Assembly: GCA_035709005.1 (NCBI GenBank)
Contig: DASTFB010000077.1
Span: 1-64,000 of the forward strand
Origin: Candidatus Methylomirabilota bacterium
Lineage (GTDB): Bacteria > Methylomirabilota > Methylomirabilia > Rokubacteriales > CSP1-6
Length of the DNA: 64,000 nt
Direction of reading: 5' to 3'
The first letter of the stretch is position 1, and every line of letters starts with the position of its first letter. The translations under genes were made by a program, and so were the position numbers. Shown here piece by piece: positions 18,708-28,709 of the stretch. A model generated the notes under the pieces. That model was not told the DNA's origin, made no database searches, and was given only the letters and a program-made list of their open reading frames with translations.

Positions 18708-19880
18708 GTGAGCGGGCGCGCCACCGCGGCCCTCGTGACCGCGCTCGTCCTGGGGGCCGGCGCGCTCGCCGCCGCCGCATGGCTGGGGGGGGGCGATGGT
18801 GGAGCCCGCGGCATTCGCGCGACGATGGCGGTGCGCGAAGCGCTGGGCGGCGACGACGCCGGCTTCGCCCGTGCCCTGGTGCCGCGGCCATTCGCGTTTC
18901 CCCAGGATCACGGCCCTCACCCGGACTACCGCACCGAATGGTGGTACTACACAGGGAATCTGCAGACACCGGTCGGACGGCACTTCGGCTTTCAGCTCAC
19001 GTTTTTCAGGAATGCGCTGACTGCCGGGCCCGACGGCGCCGCGGCCGGTCGCCCCTCGGCCTGGGCCGCGCGCCAGCTCTACCTCGCCCACTTCGCGCTC
19101 ACGGACACGGCGGGCGCGCGCTTTCACACCGCCAGCCGGCTGACGCGTCAGGCCCTGGGGCTGGCCGGCGCCCAGGCCTCGCCGTTTCGGGTGTGGGTGG
19201 AGGACTGGTCCGCCGAGGGGCAGGCTCCCGGCGGGCTGCCGATGCGGCTGCGCGCGGCCGACGGCGACGTGGCCATCGACCTGCTGCTCGCTGCGGACAA
19301 ACGGCCGGTACCTCAGGGCGACCAGGGACTCAGCCGCAAGGGCCCGGAGCCCGGCAACGCGTCCTATTACTACTCCATCACGAGGATGACGGTGCGCGGC
19401 ACCGTTCGCCGGGGCGGCGAGACGCTGGCGGTGTCGGGCCAGGCCTGGATGGACCGGGAGTGGAGCACGAGCGCCCTCGGCCGGGACCTGGTCGGCTGGG
19501 ACTGGTTCGCGCTGCAGCTGGAGGACCGGCGCGAGCTCATGTTCTACGTCCTGCGTCGCCGGGACGGCGCGCCCGGCGCGTTCAGCGCGGGCAGCATCGT
19601 CGCCGCGGATGGCGGCACGCGGCCCCTGGCAGGCGGCGACGTCGCCATCGAGGCGCTCGCGCACTGGACCAGTCCGCGCAGCGGCGTCCGCTATCCAGCC
19701 CGCTGGCGGGTCACCGTGCCCGCCTCCGGCCTGCGTCTGGAGCTGGCTCCGCGGCTGGCCGACCAGGAGCTGATCGTGGGCACGCGGTACTGGGAGGGCG
19801 CGGTGACGGTCGCGGGATTGGCGGGTGACCGGCCCATCGCGGGGCAGGGCTACGTCGAGCTCGTCGGGTACGGCGAGTGA
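18708..19880 (+). CDS. AttH/CrtC-like lipocalin-fold protein
   Basis: A 390-residue exported protein. Residues 1-25 form a hydrophobic signal or anchor (no clear lipobox), then the AttH/CrtC tandem beta-barrel begins with HPDYRTEWWYYTGNL near residue 72 and FGFQLTFFRNA, continuing with AWMDREWSTS near residue 246 and DWFALQL. CrtC members hydrate carotenoids, while AttH members travel with ABC transporters. The ABC ATPase and FtsX permease immediately upstream favour the AttH role. GTG start with GAGGGG upstream. Confidence 0.85.
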   Translation: MSGRATAALVTALVLGAGALAAAAWLGGGDGGARGIRATMAVREALGGDDAGFARALVPRPFAFPQDHGPHPDYRTEWWYYTGNLQTPVGRHFGFQLTFFRNALTAGPDGAAAGRPSAWAARQLYLAHFALTDTAGARFHTASRLTRQALGLAGAQASPFRVWVEDWSAEGQAPGGLPMRLRAADGDVAIDLLLAADKRPVPQGDQGLSRKGPEPGNASYYYSITRMTVRGTVRRGGETLAVSGQAWMDREWSTSALGRDLVGWDWFALQLEDRRELMFYVLRRRDGAPGAFSAGSIVAADGGTRPLAGGDVAIEALAHWTSPRSGVRYPARWRVTVPASGLRLELAPRLADQELIVGTRYWEGAVTVAGLAGDRPIAGQGYVELVGYGE

Positions 19881-19889
19881 CAACCGGGG

Positions 19890-21137
19890 CTACGTCCGCG
19901 GGGCGATCCTCCAGAGCTGTCCGTTCGCCTCGTCGGTGACGACGTACAGCGCGCCGTCTGGGCCCTGCCGCACGTCGCGCACGCGCTGGCCGCGGTCGGC
20001 GAGCAGGTGCTCCTCGCCGATGACCCTGCCGTTCTCGAGCACGAGGCGCACGAGCGCGGTATCGACGAGGCTGCCCGTGAAGAGACTGCCGCGCCAGCCC
20101 GGGAACGCGTCGCCCGTGTAGAACTGCGCGCCGGACGGCGCGATCACCGGATCCCAGTAGTAGCGCGGCTGCTCGTAGCCGGGACGGGCCGTGACCGCGC
20201 CCCGGATGGAGAAGCCCGAGTACTCCTCGCCATAGGCCACCAGCGGCCAGCCGTAGTTCTTGCCGCGCTCGATCAGGTTGAGCTCGTCGCCGCCCTTCGC
20301 CCCGTGCTCCACCACCCAGAATCGCCCCTGCGGATCGAAGGCCGTGGCTTGCACGTTCCGGTGCCCGAGCGTCCAGATCTCCGGTCGGACACCGGTCTGC
20401 CCCACGAACGGGTTGTCGGGGGGAGCCGAGCCGTCCGGCTTGATTCTGAGGATCTTGCCCAGGTGGCTGTCGAGCTGCTGCGCGTACTTCCGCATCGGCG
20501 TGTCCGAGCGCTCGCCCGTCGAGATGTAGAGCATGCCGTCGGGGCCGAAGGCCACCCGGGAGCCGTAGTGCTTGGTGCCGTCGTAGGTCGGCAGCGCCCG
20601 GAAGATCACCCGAACGTCGTCGAGGCTGCGCTGGTCGGGTGAGAGGGCCCCGCGGGCGACGGCGGTGCCGTTACCGCCTTGCCGCGGCTCGGCGTAGCTC
20701 CAGTAGATCGTCCGGTCGGACTCGAAGGTGGGGCTCAACGTGACGTCGAGCAACCCGCCTTGGCCGCGCGCGTCGACGGGCGGCACGCCGGCGATCGGCG
20801 GCCCCAGCTCGCCCGTCGACGAGACGACGCGAAGGCGACCGGGCTTCTCGGTGACCAGGAGAGCACCGTCAGGCAGCGGCTCCACCGCCCACGGCCGCTG
20901 CAGCCCTTTGGCCACCACGGCCACGTCGAACCGGACGCTGGACTGGACGGCGCAGGCTCGGGTCTGGCCGGGAAACGCCGGCCGCTGGTCGGGCGCGTTG
21001 GGCTCGCGCGTCTCCAGCGGGGCGCAGCCGGCGCGGCCAGCCCCGCTTCCGTCGGGGGCTTGAGACCACACAGTGGCCGCCACCGCAACCCCGGCGACCG
21101 CTACCGTCGTCACGAACGCGACACGCGGTGTCCGCAT
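19890..21137 (-). CDS. PQQ-dependent sugar dehydrogenase-type beta-propeller, periplasmic
   Basis: A 415-residue secreted six-bladed propeller of the glucose/sorbosone dehydrogenase family (aldose sugar dehydrogenase, YliI-like). A signal peptide covers residues 1-26. Family blocks are GLQRPWAVEPLPDG near residue 80, YWSYAEPRQGG near residue 146, SRVAFGPDGMLYISTGERSD near residue 190, HRNVQATAFDP, and ERGKNYGWPLV near residue 285. Such enzymes oxidise aldoses using PQQ and calcium; no PQQ synthesis genes are in the window, so cofactor supply is unknown. GAAGGAGGG precedes the ATG. It is convergent with AttH-like and divergent from the AI-2E transporter. Confidence 0.88.
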   Translation of the reverse strand: MRTPRVAFVTTVAVAGVAVAATVWSQAPDGSGAGRAGCAPLETREPNAPDQRPAFPGQTRACAVQSSVRFDVAVVAKGLQRPWAVEPLPDGALLVTEKPGRLRVVSSTGELGPPIAGVPPVDARGQGGLLDVTLSPTFESDRTIYWSYAEPRQGGNGTAVARGALSPDQRSLDDVRVIFRALPTYDGTKHYGSRVAFGPDGMLYISTGERSDTPMRKYAQQLDSHLGKILRIKPDGSAPPDNPFVGQTGVRPEIWTLGHRNVQATAFDPQGRFWVVEHGAKGGDELNLIERGKNYGWPLVAYGEEYSGFSIRGAVTARPGYEQPRYYWDPVIAPSGAQFYTGDAFPGWRGSLFTGSLVDTALVRLVLENGRVIGEEHLLADRGQRVRDVRQGPDGALYVVTDEANGQLWRIAPRT

Positions 21138-21175
21138 GCTCCCTCCTTCACGCGCGCTGGGACCTCAGGTCGCAC

Positions 21176-21189
21176 CGGTTCGCAAACCG
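21176..21189. repeat. Short inverted repeat in a divergent promoter region
   Basis: CGGTT and AACCG flank a four-base loop between the divergent sugar dehydrogenase and AI-2E transporter genes. It could be an operator, but it is short and GC-rich, so chance is a real possibility. Confidence 0.25.
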
Positions 21190-21222
21190 CATGCCATGGA
21201 GATGTGCTAGACATAGACCGCG

Positions 21223-22287
21223 ATGCCTCTCGACCGGATCGAAGACAAGACCTTCCTGGCGCTGTTGATCGCGGTATCGCTGATCTTCGCCTGGATCCTC
21301 TGGCCGTTCGCCGTCGCCATCCTCTGGGCCACCATCGTGGCGATTCTCTTCGCGCCGCTCAACCGACGGCTGACCGCCGCCATGCGGCAGCGGCAGACCC
21401 TGGCGGCGCTCGCCACGCTGGCGATCATCGTGGTGATGGTCATTCTGCCATTGACGCTCATCACCGCCTCCCTGGTGGAGGAGGCGGCTAACGTGTACGT
21501 GAGAATCCAGTCGGGGGAGCTGAACTTCGGCCAGTATTTCCGGCAGGTCGTCGAGGCCTTGCCCCCCTGGGCCGACGAGCTGTTGACCCGCTCGGGATTG
21601 ACGACCCTCGGCGCGCTGCAGGAGCGGCTCTCCGCTGGCCTGATGCGGGCCAGCCAGTTCCTGGCCACCCAGGCCGTCGGCATCGGCCAGCGCACCTTCG
21701 ACTTCATCGTCAACCTGTTCGTCATGCTGTACCTGCTGTTCTTCCTGTTGCGCGATGGCGAAGCGCTGGTTAGCCGCATCAAGGACGCCACCCCCCTGCG
21801 GGCCGAGCAGCAGCGCCAGCTCGCCGACAAGTTCGCGGTCGTCATCCGGGCCACGATCAAGGGCAGCATCGTGGTGGCCGTCCTGCAAGGCGCGCTGGGC
21901 GGCCTGATGTTCTGGCTGCTCGGCATCCGCGCCCCGCTGCTGTGGGGGGTCCTGATGGCCGCGCTCTCGCTGCTCCCCGCGGTGGGACCAGCCCTGGTGT
22001 GGTTGCCGGTCGCCCTGTACTTGTTCGTCACGGGGTCGGTGTGGCAAGGGATCGTGCTGACCGCCTACGGCGTGCTCGTGATCGGACTGGTGGACAATGT
22101 CGTGCGCCCGCTCATGGTCGGCACGGACACCAAGATCCCCGACTACGTGGTGCTGGTCTCCACCCTGGGCGGCATCGCGCTGTTCGGCATCAACGGCTTC
22201 GTCATCGGGCCCCTGATCGCGGCGATCTTCATCGCCGCCTGGGACATCTTCGCCGCCGCCCGGTCGAACCCCGGCGACCGACGGTAA
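21223..22287 (+). CDS. AI-2E family transporter (PerM/TqsA-like)
   Basis: A 354-residue inner-membrane protein with about eight transmembrane helices in the family arrangement: two at the N-terminus (16-55), one at about 65-85, a long amphipathic periplasmic region (about 88-160), then helices from LFVMLYLLFFLL near residue 166 to the C-terminus. The signature VDNVVRPLMVGTDTKIPD lies near residue 290, followed by LGGIALFGINGFVIGPLI. Family members export autoinducer-2 or act as sodium/proton antiporters; the substrate here is unknown. It is convergent with FtsH. Confidence 0.88.
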   Translation: MPLDRIEDKTFLALLIAVSLIFAWILWPFAVAILWATIVAILFAPLNRRLTAAMRQRQTLAALATLAIIVVMVILPLTLITASLVEEAANVYVRIQSGELNFGQYFRQVVEALPPWADELLTRSGLTTLGALQERLSAGLMRASQFLATQAVGIGQRTFDFIVNLFVMLYLLFFLLRDGEALVSRIKDATPLRAEQQRQLADKFAVVIRATIKGSIVVAVLQGALGGLMFWLLGIRAPLLWGVLMAALSLLPAVGPALVWLPVALYLFVTGSVWQGIVLTAYGVLVIGLVDNVVRPLMVGTDTKIPDYVVLVSTLGGIALFGINGFVIGPLIAAIFIAAWDIFAAARSNPGDRR

Positions 22288-22310
22288 CGCCGGCGCTGCT
22301 GCCCCTTCGA

Positions 22311-24365
22311 TCAGGCCTTGACGGGCACCGGCCGGGTCTCTAGCGCCGGAGCAGGCGGCAGCCCGGTCACCTCGAGGATCTCCTGCTCGTTGAGCGTCTC
22401 GCGCGCCACCAGCGCCTCGGCCAGCGCGTCGAGCTCCTTGCGATGCGCGCTCAGCAGACGCCGGGCCTCCTCGTAGCTCTCGTTGATGATGCGGAGGACC
22501 TCGGCGTCGACGGCGGCCGCGGTGGCCTCGCTGAACGGCCGGGCGGCGCCGTAACCGGCGGGGCCGCTCAAGTAGGGGTTGTCCCGCGGCGCCAGTTGTA
22601 CCAGCCCGAGCCGCTCACTCATTCCCCAGCGCGTGACCATGCGGCGGGCCAGGCCGGTGGCTTGCTCGATATCGCTCTCGGCCCCGGTGGTCTTGGTGCC
22701 GTAGACGATCTCTTCGGCCGCCCGGCCGCCCAGCATGCCCACGATCCGCGCCCGCAGATACGCTTCGGGATAGTTATAGCGGTCGCTGTCGGGGCGCTGG
22801 TAAGTCAAGCCGAGCGCCTGGCCGCGCGGGACGATGGTCACCCGGTGCACCGGATCGGCGCCGGGCATCACCAGGCCCAGGATGGCGTGCCCACCCTCGT
22901 GATAGGCGATGCGCTCCTTGTCGGCGCGAGTCAAGAGCAGCGGACGCTCGGGACCGAGCACGATCTTTTCCAGAGCGTCCAGGAAGTCCTTGTGCCGGAC
23001 GTCGCTCTGCTCGCGGCGCGCCGCCAGCAGCGCCGCCTCGTTGACCAGGTTCCTCAGATCCGCTCCCGAGAACCCCGGCGTCACCGCGGCGAGCTCCTCC
23101 AGATCGGCCTCAGCGGCCAGCGGTACCCGGCGGGTGTGGACCTTCAGGATCGCGGCGCGCCCGGTCTTGTCGGGAAGGTTCACGACCACGCGCCGATCGA
23201 AGCGCCCGGGCCGCAGGAGCGCCTTGTCGAGCACGTCGGGCTGGTTGGTCGCGGCCAGCACGATGATGCCCTCCCGGCTGGAAAAGCCGTCCATCTCGGT
23301 GAGGATCTGGTTCAGGGTCTGCTCCTGCTCGTTGGTGCCCCCGATCGCCACCTGGCCCCGCGCGCGGCCGATGGCGTCCAGCTCGTCGATGAACACGATG
23401 GCCGGCGCGTTCTCCCGCGCCTGCTTGAACAGGTCGCGGACCCGAGCCGCGCCCACCCCCACGATCATCTCCACGAACTCCGCGGCACTCATCGAGAAGA
23501 ACGGCACCCCCGCCTCCCCCGCCACCGCCCGGGCCAGCAGCGTCTTGCCGGTGCCGGGCGCGCCCACCAGCAAGACCCCTTTGGGAGCGGTGCCGCCGAG
23601 CCGGGTGTACTTCTGGGGGTTCTTGAGGAACTCCACGATCTCCACGAGCTCGTTCTCGGCTTCGTCGATGCCGGCCACGTCGTCGAAGGTCACTTTCGTG
23701 TCCTTCTCCTGGTCGTAGCGCCGCGCTCGGCTCTTGCCGATGCCCATGAGCCCGCCGCCCAGGCCGCCGCCCTGCTGGGCCCGCCGGAACATCCACACGT
23801 AGAAGGCGATGAAGAGCAGGGCCGGCCCGAACCCGTAGAGCAGCGTCGCCAGGGGGCCGCGGCCCTCCTGGATCGGCTTGGCGCTGATCTCCACCTGGTG
23901 CTCGACGAGGAACGCTTCCAGCCCCGGGTCCACGAACGACGGCACAGTCGTCGTGAACGCCGTCACCGCCTGGGACGCCTCCTGCTCGGCGCCGCGCTGG
24001 GCGGGGGCCGGCCGGCCACTGCGGGACGCGGCGCTCGAATCGTCCCTCGGCGCATAGGTGACCGGGGTCTTGAAGCGGCCGGTGATGGTGTCGGCGCGGC
24101 TGTAGATGGCCTGGACGTTGCCCTTGGCGACTTCCTGCTTGAACAAGGTATAGGGCACGGTGACCGGCGCGTCGGGATCCGGCAAGAGCATGGTCACCAG
24201 GAAGTAGTTGACGATCAGGGCGAGCACGAACCAGAGCCACGTCTTGCGCGGAGGCATCGTCGCCTGTCGGGTGGACGGGGGGCGCCCGGGCCCGTCGCCC
24301 GGCTCGGCTCGGCCGGCCGCACCAGCGCTACTCTGGCGATGTTTCGGTTGGCCTATCCAGCTCAT
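22311..24365 (-). CDS. ftsH: ATP-dependent zinc metalloprotease FtsH
   Basis: A 684-residue membrane AAA protease that degrades misfolded and regulatory membrane proteins. One transmembrane helix lies at about 43-60 and a second at about 177-193, with a periplasmic domain holding a Ser/Ala/Pro/Gln-rich insertion (about 106-140). Walker A GAPGTGKT is at 268-275, Walker [12 protein letters not shown] near 323, the second region of homology near 372-390 and the zinc site HEGGH at 489-493. The ATG at 24365 is preceded by GGGGAG at good spacing; the alternative ATG at 24257 would remove a 36-residue tail but has a weaker site. Confidence 0.93.
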   Translation of the reverse strand: MSWIGQPKHRQSSAGAAGRAEPGDGPGRPPSTRQATMPPRKTWLWFVLALIVNYFLVTMLLPDPDAPVTVPYTLFKQEVAKGNVQAIYSRADTITGRFKTPVTYAPRDDSSAASRSGRPAPAQRGAEQEASQAVTAFTTTVPSFVDPGLEAFLVEHQVEISAKPIQEGRGPLATLLYGFGPALLFIAFYVWMFRRAQQGGGLGGGLMGIGKSRARRYDQEKDTKVTFDDVAGIDEAENELVEIVEFLKNPQKYTRLGGTAPKGVLLVGAPGTGKTLLARAVAGEAGVPFFSMSAAEFVEMIVGVGAARVRDLFKQARENAPAIVFIDELDAIGRARGQVAIGGTNEQEQTLNQILTEMDGFSSREGIIVLAATNQPDVLDKALLRPGRFDRRVVVNLPDKTGRAAILKVHTRRVPLAAEADLEELAAVTPGFSGADLRNLVNEAALLAARREQSDVRHKDFLDALEKIVLGPERPLLLTRADKERIAYHEGGHAILGLVMPGADPVHRVTIVPRGQALGLTYQRPDSDRYNYPEAYLRARIVGMLGGRAAEEIVYGTKTTGAESDIEQATGLARRMVTRWGMSERLGLVQLAPRDNPYLSGPAGYGAARPFSEATAAAVDAEVLRIINESYEEARRLLSAHRKELDALAEALVARETLNEQEILEVTGLPPAPALETRPVPVKA

Positions 24366-24453
24366 GGTCGTCTCCCCATTCGCGTCGGGACCGCGCGGGC
24401 ACGCGGCGTTCCAGGTCCACTCCCGGATCGGGCGCCAGCTCCGGCCGCCCGGG

Positions 24454-26958
24454 TCAGCGTTGCCACAGGATCTCGGGCGCCTCGAGCGGGATTGCGGCGA
24501 TCGGATGCCACGGGACCAGACGGGGCGTGTAGTGGGCGAGCGGACGCGTCGCCGGAAGCTTCACCGAGTACTCATAACCCGGCGCGGGGCCTTCGAGCGC
24601 CCGCCCCCGTTCCATGACGTGCCGCTCGGGCTCGCCGTGGTCGATCGGGTCGGCGTACAGCTCGACCCGCACCGCGTCGGCATCGAGGCCGCCCAGGCGG
24701 ACCTCCACGGTCACACGATGCGCGGCGCCGTCAGTTTCCGCGGTCATGGCCCCGAAGCGCGCCTGGGGCCAGTGCGCGGCGAGCGCCTGCCGCCACGCGC
24801 TCAGCTCCCTCCCGCGCCGGCCGCCGTCGGCGGCGCGGGCGCGGTACGCGGCCGCCGCCGGCACGTAGTAGCGCTCCGTGTACTCCCGCACGACCCGGTT
24901 GGTCGAGAATCTCGGCGTGAGCCGCGTCATGCTCGCGCGCATCCTGGCGATCCAGCCGGTCGGCATCCCGAGGGCGTCCCGCGTGTAGAAGGCGGGGATC
25001 ACCTCGCGCTCCAGGAGGGTATAGAGCGCCCGGGCCTCGGCGGCGTCCCAGGCGGGGTCGTCGCCATGCTCCTGGCCGTCCCCGAGCGCCCACCCGACAT
25101 CCGGTGCATACGCCTCCGCCCACCAGCCGTCGAGCTCCGACAGGTTGAGGCCGCCGTTGACGAGGACCTTCATGCCGCTGGTGCCGCTCGCCTCCCACGG
25201 CCGCCGCGGCGTATTGAGCCACAGATCGGCCCCCTGCACGAGCCGCTCGGCCAGGAGCAGGTCGTAATCCGGGAAGAAGATCACGCGCCCGCGCACCTCG
25301 GGCCGACGCATGAAGGCGATCCAGGCCTTGATCATCTCCTGACCGGCCTCATCGGCGGGATGAGCCTTGCCGGCGAGGACGAGCTGCACCGGACGGTCAC
25401 GATCGGTCAGGATCCGGATCAGTCGGTCCCGGTCGTGGAGCAGCAAGGCGGGACGCTTGTACGTGGCGAAGCGCCGGGCCCACCCGATGGTGAGCGCGTC
25501 CGGGTTCAAGCACTGGCCCATCACGGCGGCTTCGTCCGGGTCCATGCCCATGGAGGCCGCCTGCAGGGCCGCGCGCTCGCGGGCATAGGTGACGAAGCTC
25601 TTCCGGGCGCGGGCCCGCATGGCCCACAGCTCGGCGTCGGCGACGCAGGCCAGATCCTGCTCGACGGTGGCCATGGTGCCACGCCAGCGCTCGAGTCCAC
25701 AGCTCTTCGTCCACAGCGCATCGGCCTCGACGGAGTCCCAGGAGGGCGTGTGCACGCCGTTGGTGACGTGCCCGATCGGGATCTCGGGCTCGGGCCAGCG
25801 GGGAAAGCACGATCGAAAGAGGCGACGGCTCACCTGCCCGTGCAAGCGACTGACGCCATTGATCGCGCCGCTGCCCCGGATCGCGAGATACGCCATGTTG
25901 AACGGCTCGTTCGGGTTCTCCGGATGCTCACGGCCGAGCGCCAGCAGGTCATGAAGGCCGAGCCCCAGGCCATCCTCGGCGTACCGGCGCAGGTAGAGAT
26001 CGATCAGGCGGGGGGCGAAGCGGTCGAACCCGGCGGCGACCGGGGTGTGGGTAGTGAACAGGTTTCCCGCGCGCGTGACCGTCAACGCCACCGCGAAGGA
26101 GCACCGGTTGTCCTCCATGAAGCTCCGGGCCCGCTCCAGCACGGCGAAGGCCGCGTGGCCCTCGTTCAGGTGGCAGACCTCGGGCTCGAGGCGGAGCGCG
26201 CGCAGCAGGCGCCAGCCGGCGATGCCCAGGACGAGCTCCTGTCGGAGGCGGAGCTCCGGGCCGCCGCCGTAGAGCTCGCTGGCGATGCCGCGCGCGGCCG
26301 GCGGATTGGCGGGATCGTTGCTGTCGAGCAGGTAGAGCGCGAGCCGACCGACCTGCACCTGCCAGGCGCGGAACCAGAGCTTTCGACCCGGCAGCTCGAT
26401 CGGGATGCGGATCCACTCGCCGCTGTCATTCCGCACCGGGCTGATGGGGAGCTGGGCGGGCTCGTTGTACGGATAGAGCTCTTCCTGGCTGCCGTCCGGG
26501 CCGATGGCCTGCCGGAAGTACCCGCGCTGATACAGCAGACCGACGGCGACGACGGGGACGCCTAGATCGCTGGCCGCCTTGAGCTGATCCCCGGCCACGT
26601 TGCCCAGCCCGCCGGAGTAGATGGGCAGGGCCTCGCTGAGCTCGAACTCCATGCAGAAGTACGCCACCCGCGTGAGCGGCGAGCCCGGGTGGTTGTGCTG
26701 GAACCAGGCGGGCGAGGCCAGATACTCGCGTCGCTCGGCGAGCAGCCGCGTCACCCGCGTCCGATACTCGGGGCGCGCCAGCACGCGCCGCAGCTTGCTC
26801 CGCGACACCGTCTGCAGCACCACCCAGGGATTGTGGGTCAGCGCCCAGAGCTCGGGATCGAGCTCGGTCCACAGCTCGTCGGTCCCGTGGTGCCAGGCCC
26901 AGCGCACGTTCAGCGTGAGCTCGGCGAGCGCGTCGACCGCGATGTCGGCCTCGGTCAT
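24454..26958 (-). CDS. glgP: Alpha-glucan phosphorylase (GT35)
   Basis: An 834-residue phosphorylase of the short bacterial/archaeal type, with an N-terminal DUF3417 domain ([20 protein letters not shown] near residue 10). It cleaves alpha-1,4-glucan with phosphate to give glucose-1-phosphate. The [20 protein letters not shown] block lies near residue 95, HLNEGHAAF near residue 268, and the pyridoxal-phosphate lysine motif EASGTSGMK near residue 597. The start overlaps the phosphoglucomutase stop by four bases, linking glucose-1-phosphate production to its conversion. A C-terminal beta-sandwich-like extension (about 730-834) follows the catalytic core. Confidence 0.92.
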   Translation of the reverse strand: MTEADIAVDALAELTLNVRWAWHHGTDELWTELDPELWALTHNPWVVLQTVSRSKLRRVLARPEYRTRVTRLLAERREYLASPAWFQHNHPGSPLTRVAYFCMEFELSEALPIYSGGLGNVAGDQLKAASDLGVPVVAVGLLYQRGYFRQAIGPDGSQEELYPYNEPAQLPISPVRNDSGEWIRIPIELPGRKLWFRAWQVQVGRLALYLLDSNDPANPPAARGIASELYGGGPELRLRQELVLGIAGWRLLRALRLEPEVCHLNEGHAAFAVLERARSFMEDNRCSFAVALTVTRAGNLFTTHTPVAAGFDRFAPRLIDLYLRRYAEDGLGLGLHDLLALGREHPENPNEPFNMAYLAIRGSGAINGVSRLHGQVSRRLFRSCFPRWPEPEIPIGHVTNGVHTPSWDSVEADALWTKSCGLERWRGTMATVEQDLACVADAELWAMRARARKSFVTYARERAALQAASMGMDPDEAAVMGQCLNPDALTIGWARRFATYKRPALLLHDRDRLIRILTDRDRPVQLVLAGKAHPADEAGQEMIKAWIAFMRRPEVRGRVIFFPDYDLLLAERLVQGADLWLNTPRRPWEASGTSGMKVLVNGGLNLSELDGWWAEAYAPDVGWALGDGQEHGDDPAWDAAEARALYTLLEREVIPAFYTRDALGMPTGWIARMRASMTRLTPRFSTNRVVREYTERYYVPAAAAYRARAADGGRRGRELSAWRQALAAHWPQARFGAMTAETDGAAHRVTVEVRLGGLDADAVRVELYADPIDHGEPERHVMERGRALEGPAPGYEYSVKLPATRPLAHYTPRLVPWHPIAAIPLEAPEILWQR

Positions 26959-28622
26959 GCCTGGCCTCGCCGCCGGCCCTGGCCCGCGAAGACGGCCTGA
27001 ATCGCCGCCTGCGCCTCCTCCTGGATCCGGCGCAGGTGGTCCTCCCCCTTGAAGCTCTCCGCGTAGAGCTTGTAGACCGCCTCGGTCCCGGACGGCCGCG
27101 CGGCGCACCAGCCGTGCTCGGTGACGATCTTGACGCCCCCGATCGGCTGGCCGCCATCGGGCGCCGCCGTCAGCACGGCCTGGATCGGCTCGCCGGCGAG
27201 CTCGGTCAGTCCGAGGGTCTCGGCGGTCAACTCCTGGAGCACGGCCTTCTCCTCGGGCGAGGCCGGGGCGTCGATCCGCTCGTAGGCTGGCTCGCCCAGC
27301 TCGCGCGTCAGATCCCGGTAGTGCTCGGCGGGATCTCGGCCGGTCCTGGCCGTGATCTCCGCCGCCAGCAACCCCATGAGCAGGCCGTCCTTGTCGGTGG
27401 CCCACACCGAGCCGTCCCGAGCCAGGAACGAGGCGCCGGCGCTCTCCTCCCCCGCGAAGCCGAGCGTGCCGTCCAGCAGCCCGTGGACGAAGTACTTGAA
27501 GCCGACGGGGACCTCGACCAGGCGCCGGCCCAGCCGCGCGGCCACGCGATCGATCATGCTGCTGCTCACGATGGTCTTGCCGACCGCGGCCGTCGGTGGC
27601 CACCCCGGGCGATGCCGAAACAGATACCAGATGGCCGCGGCCAGATAGTGGTTGGGAGGGAGCAGCCCCCGACCTCGGGTCACGATGCCGTGCCGGTCCG
27701 CGTCGGGATCGGCGGCGAAGGCCACGTCGAACCGGTCGCGGAGCCCGATCAACCGGGCCATCGCGTACGGCGACGAGGGATCCATGCGGATCTTTCCATC
27801 CCAGTCCACCGTCATGAAGCGGAACGTGGGATCGACGTCCGGGTTCACGACGTCGAGAGAAACGCCGTAACGCCCGCCGATCGCCTCCCAGAAGCCGACG
27901 CTGGCACCGCCCAGCGGATCGACCCCGAACCGCAGCTTCGTCCCCCGCAGCACGTCCGTGTCGATCACCGTTGACAGCGCGCCGACGTACGACTCGACGT
28001 AATCGAAGGGATGGATCGTGCCCGCCCGCCGGACCTGCTCGTACGGGACGCGCCGGACGGCGTGCAGCCCCTCAGCGAGCAGCACGTTGGCCCGCTTCTC
28101 GATCCAGCGGGTGACGTCCGTGTCGGCCGGCCCGCCCGATGGCGGGTCGTACTTGAAGCCGCCGTACTCGGGCGGGTTGTGCGAGGGCGTGATCACGATC
28201 CCGTCGGCGAGCCCCTGCCCGCGGCCCCGGTTGTAGGCCAGGATCGCCTGCGAGATCGCCGGCGTGGGCGTGAACCGGCCGTGCGCGTCCTGCATGACGT
28301 CGACCTCGTTGGCGGCCAGGACCTCGAGCGCCGCCACCCGCGCCGGCTCGGACAGGGCGTGCGTGTCCCAGCCCAAAAAGAGCGGTCCGTCGACGCCGTG
28401 CTCCCGTCGGTAGTAACAGATCGCCTGCGTGATGGCCAGGATGTGGCCTTCGTTGAAGCCCAGGTCCAGCGAGGTTCCGCGATGGCCCGACGTGCCGAAG
28501 GCCACACGCTGAGCGGGCACCGACGGGTCGGGCCGCTCCGTGTAGAAGGCCGTCACCAGCCTGGGCACGTTCACCAGGAGGGAGGCTGGCGCCGGATGTC
28601 CCGCCATCGGGTGGACCTTCAT
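26955..28622 (-). CDS. pgm: Phosphoglucomutase, alpha-D-glucose phosphate-specific
   Basis: A 555-residue enzyme of the E. coli Pgm type that interconverts glucose-1-phosphate and glucose-6-phosphate. FGTSGHRG (about 43-50) binds substrate, the catalytic serine lies in ITPSHNP near residue 146, the metal-binding DPDADRHG near residue 308 and the sugar-binding GEESAGASF near residue 382. A C-terminal phosphate-binding RPSGTE closes the active site. It sits between the GH65 phosphorylase (88 bases upstream) and GlgP (four-base overlap), where it would receive the product of both phosphorylases directly or through beta-PGM. Confidence 0.93.
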   Translation of the reverse strand: MKVHPMAGHPAPASLLVNVPRLVTAFYTERPDPSVPAQRVAFGTSGHRGTSLDLGFNEGHILAITQAICYYRREHGVDGPLFLGWDTHALSEPARVAALEVLAANEVDVMQDAHGRFTPTPAISQAILAYNRGRGQGLADGIVITPSHNPPEYGGFKYDPPSGGPADTDVTRWIEKRANVLLAEGLHAVRRVPYEQVRRAGTIHPFDYVESYVGALSTVIDTDVLRGTKLRFGVDPLGGASVGFWEAIGGRYGVSLDVVNPDVDPTFRFMTVDWDGKIRMDPSSPYAMARLIGLRDRFDVAFAADPDADRHGIVTRGRGLLPPNHYLAAAIWYLFRHRPGWPPTAAVGKTIVSSSMIDRVAARLGRRLVEVPVGFKYFVHGLLDGTLGFAGEESAGASFLARDGSVWATDKDGLLMGLLAAEITARTGRDPAEHYRDLTRELGEPAYERIDAPASPEEKAVLQELTAETLGLTELAGEPIQAVLTAAPDGGQPIGGVKIVTEHGWCAARPSGTEAVYKLYAESFKGEDHLRRIQEEAQAAIQAVFAGQGRRRGQA

Positions 28623-28709
28623 GTCGTTTCGCCCATCTCAGGACCGATCACGAGGGGATCGAGCTTGCCATTGTACGCCTCCGTCCACTCGCGCGGACCT
28701 CGAGGACGG

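Noticed and set aside
24208-26565. Long plus-strand frame opposite FtsH and GlgP
   Set aside because: Antisense to GlgP and FtsH, whose motifs are unambiguous; the composition is typical of a shadow frame.
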